From Bacillota bacterium (GTDB lineage: Bacteria > Bacillota > Clostridia > Lachnospirales > Lachnospiraceae), in the NCBI GenBank assembly GCA_023415055.1, contig JAEZLZ010000078.1:1-64000 (forward strand): DNA of 64,000 nucleotides, given 5' to 3'. A model generated the notes under the pieces. That model was not told where the DNA came from. It worked only from the letters and a program-made list of their open reading frames with translations, and did no database searches. The translations under genes were made by a program, and so were the position numbers. This document shows, piece after piece, positions 1 through 7,601 of the stretch. Numbering within the stretch: position 1 is the stretch's first letter; each line of letters starts with the position of its first letter.

Positions 1-183
1 TGTGGGTGGTTGTTTACATTATAACAGAAATCAGCCATACATACCCTAGAAAATATGAAGTTTTCAACGTTTTTTAAAGGGTGGTAGAATTTAGTCCTGC
101 ACCGGAATTTACTTTTTCAAGTCAGCATGATTTAAACCAGGAAGGAAAAGTCTGAAATAAATCCACTCGGGGCTAAAGTTCAA

Positions 184-205
184 ATTGCGAACTAAAGTTC
201 GCAAT
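184..205 (+). terminator. short perfect hairpin, possible terminator
   Basis: A 9-bp perfect inverted repeat (attgcgaac / gttcgcaat, loop taaa) is followed nine bases later by a run of five T. It could end a transcript entering from the left edge. The remaining DNA of positions 1-245 shows no reading frame or RNA that I recognise. Confidence 0.3.
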
Positions 206-245
206 ACGGAGTGTTTTTATAACATAGGGCGCGATTTCCTTTGAT

Positions 246-296
246 ATAAAAACAGCACATAAAGCAGAAAATATATCCACTCTCTGCCTTATGTGC
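246..296 (-). terminator. intrinsic terminator of the sleL-type gene
   Basis: Read on the minus strand, a 14-bp imperfect stem (gcacataaggcaga / tctgctttatgtgc) is followed by tgttttt. It starts about 15 bases after the stop codon at 311, so it ends transcription of the spore glycosidase gene. Confidence 0.75.
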
Positions 297-310
297 AACT
301 TATCGCTGAT

Positions 311-742
311 TTATTCCTTAGTCACTGCATACTGGGAAGCCACCACCAGCCACAATCCCGGAAAAAAGTTCATAATCTGCCATACCCCTGCACCTCTAAG
401 TCCCAATTCCGGTATCAACGCCAGCTTCGCCTGCATACTTCTGACATCATCAAACCAAACTACGTGTTGAACTCCTTCTGCAGTTGTGTAATTATAGAAG
501 GGCACCTGTGCCGTCTCATCGAATTGAATCGTCACACCATACTGAGCAGCACGCTCTATTGCCTCCTGGTTACTGATGGACTCAGCTGCAGTCTCCCCCT
601 TTACGAAGGGCAGAGGCCAGTCATAAGCATAATTAGGAATTCCCATCAAAATCTTATTGGGATCGATCACAGTGATACCGTACTCCAAAACTCGTCGTAC
701 GTTATTCAGCGGAGCGGTCGCCATGGGAGGCCCAAATGTATA
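311..742 (-). CDS. sleL: 3' part of interrupted spore cortex glycosidase (YaaH/SleL type, GH18)
   Basis: C-terminal third of a GH18 spore N-acetylglucosaminidase. The frame reads YTFGPPMA, then APLNNVRRVLEY, then the final GVWQIMNFFP segment, all typical of the end of the YaaH/SleL catalytic barrel. The fragment has no start or ribosome site of its own (the Met at 724 is internal). It continues in the same phase across the 7-bp core at 736-742. Joined to the 5' part at 4931-5789 it gives 428 codons including the stop, i.e. 427 residues, as long as the YaaH/SleL family usually is. What is seen is a split gene; that it is rejoined during sporulation is inference by analogy with sigK/skin. Confidence 0.9.
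   Translation of the reverse strand, partial: YTFGPPMATAPLNNVRRVLEYGITVIDPNKILMGIPNYAYDWPLPFVKGETAAESISNQEAIERAAQYGVTIQFDETAQVPFYNYTTAEGVQHVVWFDDVRSMQAKLALIPELGLRGAGVWQIMNFFPGLWLVVASQYAVTKE
736..742 (+). repeat. left attachment core (attL)
   Basis: Core atgtata, identical to 4931-4937. On the minus strand it spells tat aca t, in codon phase 1 of the interrupted gene at both ends. The adjoining inner arm at 743-760 matches the inner arm of the right end in inverted orientation at 13 of 18 positions. A seven-base core is longer than the two-base crossover of serine recombinases, so the exact crossover dinucleotide is not fixed by the sequence. Confidence 0.8.
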
Positions 743-780
743 TGCACATACTTATCAAAGGTAATTATGGATAGCAAAAC

Positions 781-1527
781 CTAATTCTTAAATATCCCCT
801 TTTTTACTAGTCGCCCTCTATCCTTACTAAAGTTATCTTCAAGATATTCAATAATTCCCAAATGAACCGCCCAAGCAATTTTATCCTGGTATACATCATT
901 GCATAAAAGCTCTGCTTCTTCTCTATTTGATAAAAATCCACATTCCACTATTACAAGAGGACATTTGGAATTTCTCAGCAAGTAATAGGTGCTATTTGGC
1001 CTAGCAAGTCTATGATTATTATCGTTCAAGGTTTTTTTTAAACTGTCCTGAATAATTTCTGCTAAAGCACGCCCTTTCTCAGAATACTCATAATAAAAAA
1101 CTTGCGACCCTCTTACAGAGTTTTGAGTAAAGCTGTTTTGATGTATACTTATCGCTATGATAGCATCACTTGAGTTAATAATCTTTATTCTCTTATTCAA
1201 ATCCTCTCTCTTCATGTCTTTGATAGATCTTGAGCTTGAAGTAAAGTCTATGTCTTCATCACGCGTCATTATTACATTAATATCATGAAGCTCCAGAAGA
1301 GTTTTTAATTTAATTGCTATACTTAAATTTATATTCTTCTCTAGGGTGTGATTTATCCCTATCTTTCCCGGATCAAAACCACCATGACCTGCGTCAATCA
1401 CTACAATTGTATTGTCGAATTTTTGTTCATGTAAATGATTAAAGGAACTAAGTTTTTGATTAATCAACAAGATATATGCTAATAGAATTATAATTATTAT
1501 AGATATTATTATGGAGTTTTTCTTCAT
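781..1527 (-). CDS. cwlD: N-acetylmuramoyl-L-alanine amidase, CwlD type (Amidase_3)
   Basis: A 248-residue membrane-anchored zinc amidase that cleaves the MurNAc-L-Ala bond of peptidoglycan. Residues 5-26 form a hydrophobic N-terminal anchor. The catalytic domain shows VIDAGHGG (first zinc His), a Glu in the LEKNINL helix, ISIHQN (second His) and VECGFLSN (catalytic Glu). Size, anchor and motifs match CwlD, which with a deacetylase makes muramic-delta-lactam in spore cortex. The gene lies 78 bp downstream of a deacetylase gene on the same strand, probably cotranscribed, and inside the intervening element. A general cell-wall amidase is the alternative; the cortex role is inferred from motif similarity and context. 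Confidence 0.8.
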   Translation of the reverse strand: MKKNSIIISIIIIILLAYILLINQKLSSFNHLHEQKFDNTIVVIDAGHGGFDPGKIGINHTLEKNINLSIAIKLKTLLELHDINVIMTRDEDIDFTSSSRSIKDMKREDLNKRIKIINSSDAIIAISIHQNSFTQNSVRGSQVFYYEYSEKGRALAEIIQDSLKKTLNDNNHRLARPNSTYYLLRNSKCPLVIVECGFLSNREEAELLCNDVYQDKIAWAVHLGIIEYLEDNFSKDRGRLVKKGIFKN

Positions 1528-1605
1528 TTTTGAATGCCCGAATTTTTATTAATTAATTATATGTTGAACTCCCCCGATACAGTAATAATTGATTTAGGGA
1601 TCCTA

Positions 1606-2487
1606 TTACGAAATATATCTTACAGTAGCTAAACCCTCCTTAATCAGCTCATTTATTGGGTAGTTGTGGGAACGACACATTCTTTTTAATCCAAATAAAT
1701 CATCTTTACTATTCTCATTAATTAGATTTACACCATATGTTACAGAAAGGGAAGACTTAAAGCCTAATTCTTTCAGAATGATATCCGTATTATTGCAGTA
1801 TCTGCCATAGGGATAAGCAAAGGTATTTGGGGCTATCCCTATATATGACTCAATTTCATCCTGCAATTTCATAATATCATCCGACAATATGGTCTTATAT
1901 TGTTCCATTGTCTCACTAGTCTTTTGACAACACCCATAGCGTCCATTACTAATTTTATGTAGGTTATATGAATGGTTCTGAATTTCAGCATATCCCGATT
2001 CCTGCATCTCCTTCACTTGGTCCCATGTCATATGAGAATAATTAATATTGATATCACTCACCCTTGTAAAATCATCAATGCTTTTTCCAATTATTGACAA
2101 TACTATTTTCATATTATATTGCTTTAATAATGGAAAGACATATCTATAGGTACTTAAATAGCCATCATCAAAGGATATAATAATCGGTTTCGGGGGTAGC
2201 TCCTTTCCTTCATAAACATAGTCGATTAAATCTGTCATAGTTATTGTAGTATAGCTGTTTGTTGATAGGTATTTTAAGTCTTCTTCGAATTCATATGGAC
2301 TAATAACATCCTTACCTAAATTAGAATTTTTTACCTGATGGTACATGACAATCGGTATGCATTGGGTATCTTGCTGTAAAGCTGATTTCGTATACCTTAT
2401 CGATAGATTCATTGTGATATCGATTGCTAAAAGAAAAAAAATAACTAAATAAATAATATCCTTGTTATATATCTGATATCTCTTCAT
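1606..2487 (-). CDS. polysaccharide deacetylase (NodB domain), membrane-anchored
   Basis: A 293-residue protein with an N-terminal membrane segment (about residues 10-28) and a NodB deacetylase domain. Visible motifs are IPIVMYHQV near the start, the SFDDGY metal/base motif, NHSYNLH (metal His pair) and FAYPYGRY. The His spacing resembles the IcaB/PgaB branch more than classical PdaA, so the substrate could be a surface glucan or peptidoglycan. Start at the ATG at 2487 is preferred over an upstream TTG because AAAAGG lies eight bases ahead of it. It precedes the CwlD-like gene, and together they resemble the amidase-deacetylase pair of cortex maturation. That pairing is inference. Confidence 0.75.
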   Translation of the reverse strand: MKRYQIYNKDIIYLVIFFLLAIDITMNLSIRYTKSALQQDTQCIPIVMYHQVKNSNLGKDVISPYEFEEDLKYLSTNSYTTITMTDLIDYVYEGKELPPKPIIISFDDGYLSTYRYVFPLLKQYNMKIVLSIIGKSIDDFTRVSDININYSHMTWDQVKEMQESGYAEIQNHSYNLHKISNGRYGCCQKTSETMEQYKTILSDDIMKLQDEIESYIGIAPNTFAYPYGRYCNNTDIILKELGFKSSLSVTYGVNLINENSKDDLFGLKRMCRSHNYPINELIKEGLATVRYIS

Positions 2488-2655
2488 TATCAATACCTTT
2501 TCCCATAGATATGTTAAAATACTATGTTTTGCATACTAGATATACCACTGATTTTTATATTTTTATGTATATAAAAATATTCGTTTTTCAACCATGTAAT
2601 TATCCATCAATGATAACAGAAGCTTAATTAAATATGTAATGTTAACATAATTTAC

Positions 2656-2684
2656 TAAAGTGGTGCTTGTTAAACACCACTTTA
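2656..2684 (-). terminator. hairpin downstream of small gene
   Basis: A 10-bp perfect stem (taaagtggtg / caccacttta) sits immediately after the stop of the small gene at 2686-2826. There is no clear T-run, so its function as a terminator is uncertain. Confidence 0.4.
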
Positions 2685-2685
2685 T

Positions 2686-2826
2686 CTAATTCTTAGTATT
2701 TGCCCAAAACATCATATGCATTCTTCTCGTTTTCTTCTTATCTTCTTTTCTCTGAAGCCATTTAAGAATATACTGTGCTTGCTCAAGCTCTTCATCATTA
2801 CGTTCCTCATGTGATGTCATATTCAT
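2686..2826 (-). CDS. small basic protein of the intervening element
   Basis: A 46-residue charged protein with no recognised family. The start at the ATG at 2826 is chosen because GAGGAGG lies six bases upstream; a longer frame would begin inside that ribosome site. It has an acidic helix (EERNDEELEQAQYILKWL) and then a Lys/Arg-rich stretch. Small basic proteins beside large serine recombinases sometimes act as directionality factors, making this one of two candidates here. There is no direct evidence. Confidence 0.5.
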   Translation of the reverse strand: MNMTSHEERNDEELEQAQYILKWLQRKEDKKKTRRMHMMFWANTKN

Positions 2827-2908
2827 ATGCTTCCTCCTCTTTTTGTGCATTTGATAATTTTGTGACATGATTAGTATTTCTAATTATATATAAATTATTT
2901 TTGAAAAA

Positions 2909-3094
2909 TTATATGCTTTTTTTCTGTTCGGCGGCCCTTTCTGCATTTTTTTTCATTGTCAGCTGTAATTGCATCCTGGCCGCTACACGATTTAGTATCT
3001 CCTCTGACTGCTCTTTGGTTACATTGTTCTTGGATATGTAATCATCAACAAAGGTAACAGTTGCTTGTCTTATCTGTATCGTCTTTAATATCAT
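2909..3094 (-). CDS. small helical protein of the intervening element
   Basis: A 61-residue protein of unknown family, predicted mostly helical with a heptad-like C-terminal half (EEILNRVAARMQLQL, then KKNAERAAEQKK). The start at the ATG at 3094 is supported by GAGGTGG six bases upstream. It is divergent from the recombinase gene, about 220 bp away. Size, charge and position make it a candidate recombination directionality factor; this is inference from location only. Confidence 0.55.
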   Translation of the reverse strand: MILKTIQIRQATVTFVDDYISKNNVTKEQSEEILNRVAARMQLQLTMKKNAERAAEQKKSI

Positions 3095-3125
3095 AATGGC
3101 CACCTCATAAAACTCTGTATTTTAA

Positions 3126-3302
3126 ATACTATGTCTATATGTCTGTACTTGTTTCCATAAAGATGGATGCTATAAAAATGTCATTAATCGTACTATTCTT
3201 TCATATCGTGATATTAGAACAAAGAGTCTGCTTGCTGAGACTTTTGAACGGATTGCGCAGCAATTACAAGCTTTGGCCAATACAGACCAGAGCTTTTTAT
3301 AA
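3126..3302 (+). pseudogene. possible remnant reading frame ahead of recombinase
   Basis: An open frame without a standard start codon ends at the TAA at 3300. Its last 30 residues look coding (DIRTKSLLAETFERIAQQLQ), with amphipathic helix character, while the upstream part does not. It may be the tail of a lost gene of the element. The stop overlaps the ribosome site region of the recombinase. Confidence 0.3.
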
Positions 3303-3314
3303 TGGAGGAATATT

Positions 3315-4904
3315 ATGGAGAAGTATGTGATGTACCTAAGAAAATCCAGAGCCGATATAGAATTGGAAGCTCAAGGTGAAGTTGAGACACTGCTTCGCCA
3401 TGAGAAACTGCTACTCGATCTGGCTAAAAAATTAAGAATCCAAATTACTGATATCTATCGGGAGGTTGTATCCGGTGAAACAATTGCCGCACGTCCCGTT
3501 ATGCAAAAGTTGTTGTCCGAAGTATCCGAGGGAGTCTGGGATGGTGTCTTAGTAACAGAAATTGAACGATTAGCAAGGGGCGATACCATTGACCAGGGAC
3601 TAGTTGCTCAGGCCTTTCAGATTTCGAAGACCAAAATTATTACCCCTAACAAGACCTTTGACCCTAAGAATGAGTTTGATGAAGAGTTTTTCGAATTTAA
3701 TTTATTTATGAGCCGCCGTGAATATAAGACAATTAACCGTCGTATACAGCGCGGCCGTATTGCATCAGCTAAGGAAGGAAAGTTCCTTGGTTCAACTGCT
3801 CCATACGGTTACAGGAAGGTTAAGATTGTCGGTGATAAAGGATATACTCTTGCTGTAATCCCCGAACAAGCCGAGATAATCAATAAGATATTTGAATGGT
3901 ATACGGTTGGTGAGCTGCAGCCAGACAATACTTATCTTAAATTAGGAGCTCAAAGAATTGCGCGAAGGCTAAATGAGATTGGTAATAAACCATTGATGAA
4001 TGATATGTGGACGAAATCTTCCATTACTGATATTCTTAAAAATCCGGTGTATGCCGGTAAGATCCGATGGTCCTATCGCAAGGAGAAGAAGGTAGCAAAA
4101 GACAGTAAGATCTCTAAGGTTCGGTGTAAGTCAGAAGACTACATCGAAGTAAAAGGATTACATGAACCTATCATCAGCGAAAGTACCTTCCAAGAGGCTC
4201 AAATTGCCATATCCAAAAGAGGATATTCTCCTGTACCCGGTGGCAACATACTGAAGAATCCTCTTACCGGACTCATCTGTTGTGCTAAATGCGGAGCATT
4301 CATGACCAGGCTGGCACGTAATTCTAAGACACCCTATGATACCATCAAATGCCCTAATATATATTGCAATAACATATCTTCCCCACTCTACCTCGTGGAA
4401 GAGGTTGTGATCGATGCCTTGCGTGACTGGCTGGCTAATTTTCAGGTAAATAGTGAAACCGAAAGAGCTGAGATGCCCTATTCAAAAGCAATAAAAAGCA
4501 CTGAAAAAACGCTCGAGCAATTGAAATTTAATTGTGACAAGTTAAATTCACAAAAGGATAAGCTATATTTGTTTTTGGAGCAAGGAGTTTATACCATTGA
4601 TATTTTTAGGGAACGTAATAAAAAGCTGGAGGAAGAGGTTGAACGCTTATTATCTCTGATTTCTAAGACAGAAATAGAACTCTCTGAATTATATCAGCTT
4701 TTAAATTTCAACGATACTTTTATTCCAAAGGCTGATAATATTCTAACCCATTATTATGATCTGCCCACTGCAGCCGCTAAGAACGATGCTTTACGAGATA
4801 TTGTATCTAACATCAGTTATCTTAAAACGCAAAGTAATAAGAAAGGGGACCGTGATAATACCAATTTTACAATCTGCATAACCCCAAAGGTGTTGAATTT
4901 CTAA
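3315..4904 (+). CDS. large serine recombinase (SpoIVCA-like site-specific recombinase)
   Basis: A 529-residue large serine integrase. The resolvase-type domain (about 1-150) holds YLRKSR with the nucleophile Ser11, VSGET and LVTEIERLARGD. A Recombinase domain follows (about 155-300, PYGYRK and KNPVYAGKIRW), then a zinc ribbon (about 323-350, CCAKCG paired with KCPNIYCN) and a C-terminal coiled coil (about 385-460). GGAGGA sits six bases before the ATG. Its stop is 26 bp from the right core site, the usual position of an integrase next to its att site. It should excise or insert the element at 736-4937. SpoIVCA of the Bacillus sigK skin element is the functional analogue; whether expression is confined to the mother cell is not shown by the sequence. 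Confidence 0.92.
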   Translation: MEKYVMYLRKSRADIELEAQGEVETLLRHEKLLLDLAKKLRIQITDIYREVVSGETIAARPVMQKLLSEVSEGVWDGVLVTEIERLARGDTIDQGLVAQAFQISKTKIITPNKTFDPKNEFDEEFFEFNLFMSRREYKTINRRIQRGRIASAKEGKFLGSTAPYGYRKVKIVGDKGYTLAVIPEQAEIINKIFEWYTVGELQPDNTYLKLGAQRIARRLNEIGNKPLMNDMWTKSSITDILKNPVYAGKIRWSYRKEKKVAKDSKISKVRCKSEDYIEVKGLHEPIISESTFQEAQIAISKRGYSPVPGGNILKNPLTGLICCAKCGAFMTRLARNSKTPYDTIKCPNIYCNNISSPLYLVEEVVIDALRDWLANFQVNSETERAEMPYSKAIKSTEKTLEQLKFNCDKLNSQKDKLYLFLEQGVYTIDIFRERNKKLEEEVERLLSLISKTEIELSELYQLLNFNDTFIPKADNILTHYYDLPTAAAKNDALRDIVSNISYLKTQSNKKGDRDNTNFTICITPKVLNF

Positions 4905-4930
4905 TATTAACCTATAACAAGTATGTATAT

Positions 4931-4937
4931 ATGTATA
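4931..4937 (+). repeat. right attachment core (attR)
   Basis: Second copy of atgtata, in the same codon phase as the left copy. The glycosidase frame stays family-like up to WGYTY here and then turns into unrelated residues (IHTCYRLI) inside the element. Confidence 0.8.
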
Positions 4938-5789
4938 GCCCCATTCATAAGTCATCAGGAGCACGATATCGGCAACTGCTCCGATGGTTGGATAATCATG
5001 AGCTTCATACAGAAGACCGGTCATCTCTCCCGAGGTCTTCGGTGCCAGTGCAACTAGGGTGATAAAGCCTTCCGCATCCAGTCGATCATTTACCGCTGTA
5101 ATGAAATTTAGAAAGTTTTGCTTATCCTCCGGTAATATAAATTCGAAATCAATATCCAATCCGCGGTATCCTTTTGCCTGAATATTGGCAACAATATTAT
5201 TAATCAGGTTTGTCTGAGCGGTAGGGTTGACGAACATATCATGTGCCACCTGAGTGTTGAAGACTCCGTCTGCCGTCATAGGAGCAAGCATCATAATGGG
5301 CTCCACACCAAATTCCTTCGCAAGAGCAATTAATTCCTCATCTTCGATCGGTACCAGCTCTCCCTCCGGCGTAAAACCATACGTAAAGATCGACAGATAG
5401 GTGAGGAACGGCAAGGTTCGCCTTAATACCTCCCGTTCGATGAAAGGATAGGCATAACCATTGATCAGAAGTGTATCTCTTACTTCATCCCCCTGATAAG
5501 TGATTACCAGTACCTCACCCGGATTCAGAGACTCATTTACTGCAACTCTCGGGTTATTCTGAAGAATTCGATTCGGTGTGGTGTCATATTGCTCGGCAAT
5601 ACTGTATAAGGTATCTCCCTGCACCACTGTATGCACCACATCCGGAACACGAATACCGATACTTTGCCCTATCACCAGCTTATCCGGATTCGGAAGTTCA
5701 TTTTCTATGATAATACGCTCTGCCGTGACTCCGTACTGGGCGGCGATGGAGCTTAGCGTGTCTCCTTCCTTCACTACATGAATCGTCAT
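4931..5789 (-). CDS. sleL: 5' part of interrupted spore cortex glycosidase (LysM-LysM-GH18)
   Basis: First two thirds of a YaaH/SleL-type N-acetylglucosaminidase that degrades cortex fragments at germination. Two LysM peptidoglycan-binding repeats (about 1-45 and 50-95, each with VVxGDTLxSIA) precede a GH18 barrel with the catalytic GLDIDFEF motif (DxDxE) and MTYEWGYT at the junction. The start is at the ATG at 5789; an upstream ATG at 5798 abuts the AAAGGA ribosome site. The frame runs past the core into the element and stops at 4791, so the unexcised gene would give a barrel lacking its C-terminal third. A promoter resembling sporulation-sigma sites lies upstream. Confidence 0.92.
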
Positions 5790-5823
5790 ACTCAACATCC
5801 TTTATTTCACAAAGCTTCACAAT

Positions 5824-5850
5824 TAGTATATGCTACCATGAATTGTTTGT
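5824..5850 (-). promoter_or_regulatory. possible mother-cell sigma (E/K-type) promoter of sleL
   Basis: On the minus strand CATATACTA fits the sigma-K -10 pattern CATANNNTA and partly the sigma-E -10. An AC dinucleotide stands 16 bases upstream, against 17 in the published sigma-K pattern. It lies 35 bases before the start at 5789. The match is suggestive only. Confidence 0.4.
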
Positions 5851-5869
5851 GAAATTTTATGCTATAACG

Positions 5870-5898
5870 TTGCAACAAAGTCCGTCTTATCGTATAAT
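5870..5898 (+). promoter_or_regulatory. sigma-A promoter for the flavin-reductase-like gene
   Basis: TTGCAA, 17-bp spacer, TATAAT, giving a leader of about 110 nt before the gene at 6015. Confidence 0.65.
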
Positions 5899-6014
5899 AC
5901 TAATATCAATGTCAGATTGTCAAATAAAGGATTATTTTAGAGAATTTAGCTATAACTTTTGATTCTATAAAGGATTTAAAATAATGTGAAACATGTTAAA
6001 GGAGAAATGATGCT

Positions 6015-6554
6015 ATGCACGAGTTTAAAGAGCTTTTACCGGATATGATACGTAAGAATCCATTTCAGCTGATCGGTAAGGAATGGATGTTAATTACCGC
6101 TGGAGATGAGAATAAGGTGAATACTATGACTGCCTCCTGGGGTGGACTTGGTGTAATGTACGGAAAAAACGTTGCCTTTATCGTTGTCCGGCCACAACGT
6201 TATACCAAGGAATTCTTGGATCAAGCGGAGACCTTCTCCCTAAGCTTCCTTGAGAAAGGTTACAAAAAAGAGCTTAATTATCTGGGTAGTGTATCCGGCC
6301 GCACCGAGGATAAGATTGCAAAGAGCGGGCTAACGCTGGACTATTTTGAAAATACACCGTTTTTTGCGGAAGCAACGAATGTTCTGATCTGCAAGAAGCT
6401 CTATGTTCAACAAATGAGCGGAGATTGTTTGCTAGAGGAGCATTATAAATCCACCTTCTATCCAAACGAGGACTACCATTATCTCTATATCGCAGAGATA
6501 GCAAAAGCCTTCAAAGCGGTATCAAAGAAAGCGAACCCAGAGAACCAGTACTAG
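6015..6554 (+). CDS. flavin reductase-like (FMN-binding split barrel) protein
   Basis: A 179-residue protein of the flavin reductase-like family, which binds FMN in a split barrel and often reduces flavin or acts on small substrates. Supporting segments are MLITAGDENKVNTMTASWGG near the N-terminus and the AFIVVRPQRYTKEFLD strand-helix pair. AAAGGAG lies ten bases ahead of the start. It is a single-gene unit between its own promoter and a strong terminator. The substrate cannot be read from the sequence. Confidence 0.8.
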   Translation: MHEFKELLPDMIRKNPFQLIGKEWMLITAGDENKVNTMTASWGGLGVMYGKNVAFIVVRPQRYTKEFLDQAETFSLSFLEKGYKKELNYLGSVSGRTEDKIAKSGLTLDYFENTPFFAEATNVLICKKLYVQQMSGDCLLEEHYKSTFYPNEDYHYLYIAEIAKAFKAVSKKANPENQY

Positions 6555-6618
6555 AAGCTTCTCATTCAGTTGCTATGCAATCATGAAGGTGTAATAATCA
6601 GTCGATGATAGAAGTAGC

Positions 6619-6656
6619 GCTGCTGTAAAATGAGTTTTACAGCAGCCCCTTTTTTT
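6619..6656 (+). terminator. strong intrinsic terminator
   Basis: A 12-bp perfect stem (gctgctgtaaaa / ttttacagcagc, loop tgag) followed by ccccttttttt, about 65 bp after the stop of the flavin-reductase-like gene. Confidence 0.9.
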
Positions 6657-6718
6657 GTGGTAAGCCTCCGGTAGTATTGCAAAGGCATATAATGATGTGT
6701 ACATCGGTGTTAGCTTGT

Positions 6719-7528
6719 CTATAAATTATTCAGCCAGGTTCCGGCTAAGGTAATCCAGGTTTGACACTCCGCCGGCAATGTTCTTGTTTCATTTTTACTT
6801 CTGGTCTCTTCATTCGCCAGAGAAAGACCATGCCAGCCCTTCGGATAAATATGAAGTTCGAAGGGTATCTTTTTATCATTCAGTGCTTGAGAAAGATACA
6901 GGGTATTTTCGATCGGAACCGCATCATCCTCAAAGGTGTGCCATATAAAAGTAGGTGGCATGAATCTCGTTACCCTCTTTTCTAAGGACATCTGTTCCAC
7001 AAGCTCATCATACCGTTCCTGTAATAATGCGTGAAAAGAATCTCTGTGAGCATATTCTCCAGAGCTGATGACAGGATAGCAAAGCAAGCAGCCGTTCGGC
7101 TGGTAATTTGTCTTAGGCATCTGCATGATCTCCTCCAGAAACGGTTCCTGCCACAGTGTGCCTAAACTAGCTGCGAGATGTCCACCGGCTGAGAAGCCCA
7201 TCACAACGATCCGGTCCTCTCTTACATTCCATTCCTTCGCGTGCTCTCTGGCATACGCTACGGACTTCGCTAATTGAGTCAAAGCAGTAGGAAATTTCGC
7301 CGGATATACGCTATATCTGAGGATGGCCACATGAATCCCTCTTGCATTCAATTGTATGGCAACCGGCTCTGCTTCCCTATCCGATACCATCCGGTATCCT
7401 CCTCCTGGACACAGAATTACTAATGGCCTCAATCGGTTCTCGTCAATCTCTGAAGAATTATTAAGGAGATAGGTAGTAAGGGTTGCCTCCTGACCGTCTG
7501 TCTGAATCTTAATCTCTTGATATCTCAT
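6719..7528 (-). CDS. alpha/beta hydrolase, acetyl-esterase type
   Basis: A 269-residue esterase of the alpha/beta hydrolase fold. It shows the oxyanion loop CPGGGY, the nucleophile elbow GFSAGG, an acidic residue in EDDAVP and the His in GWHGLS. Relatives remove acetyl groups from xylan or small esters. It lacks a signal peptide, so it is probably intracellular. The ATG at 7528 is preferred because AAAGGGA sits eight bases ahead; an upstream ATG at 7552 has no ribosome site. It is the last gene of a possible minus-strand run with 7602-8087 and 8109-9119. Confidence 0.8.
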   Translation of the reverse strand: MRYQEIKIQTDGQEATLTTYLLNNSSEIDENRLRPLVILCPGGGYRMVSDREAEPVAIQLNARGIHVAILRYSVYPAKFPTALTQLAKSVAYAREHAKEWNVREDRIVVMGFSAGGHLAASLGTLWQEPFLEEIMQMPKTNYQPNGCLLCYPVISSGEYAHRDSFHALLQERYDELVEQMSLEKRVTRFMPPTFIWHTFEDDAVPIENTLYLSQALNDKKIPFELHIYPKGWHGLSLANEETRSKNETRTLPAECQTWITLAGTWLNNL

Positions 7529-7601
7529 CTTACAAATCCCTTTCCCATTCATATTATTTAGTATAATTCACATAGGTAAAGCCATTGAAATGATGCTTTC
7601 A

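Larger units (their letters stand above)
736..4937 (+). mobile_element. skin-like intervening element inside the sleL-type gene
   Basis: A 4,195-bp insertion bounded by the 7-bp direct repeat atgtata (736-742 and 4931-4937). It encodes a large serine recombinase whose stop lies 26 bp from the right end, a short remnant frame, two small proteins, a NodB-type deacetylase and a CwlD-type amidase. Just inside both ends an imperfect inverted repeat occurs (acatactt at 746-753, aagtatgt at 4919-4926), as expected for serine-recombinase attL/attR sites. Removing one core plus the element restores the interrupted gene exactly in frame. The left two thirds is visibly more AT-rich than the flanks. No phage structural genes are present, so it is either a remnant or a domesticated element. 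Confidence 0.9.

Noticed and set aside
293..784. 163-codon open frame on the plus strand
   Set aside because: It is the antisense of the GH18 C-terminal coding region and has no ribosome site or family likeness.
3139..3330. 63-codon plus-strand frame before the recombinase
   Set aside because: No ribosome site; it overlaps the recombinase start, and another frame over the same bases has better coding character.
736..4937. Complete prophage
   Set aside because: No structural, lysis or replication genes; only a recombinase and a few cargo genes in 4.2 kb.
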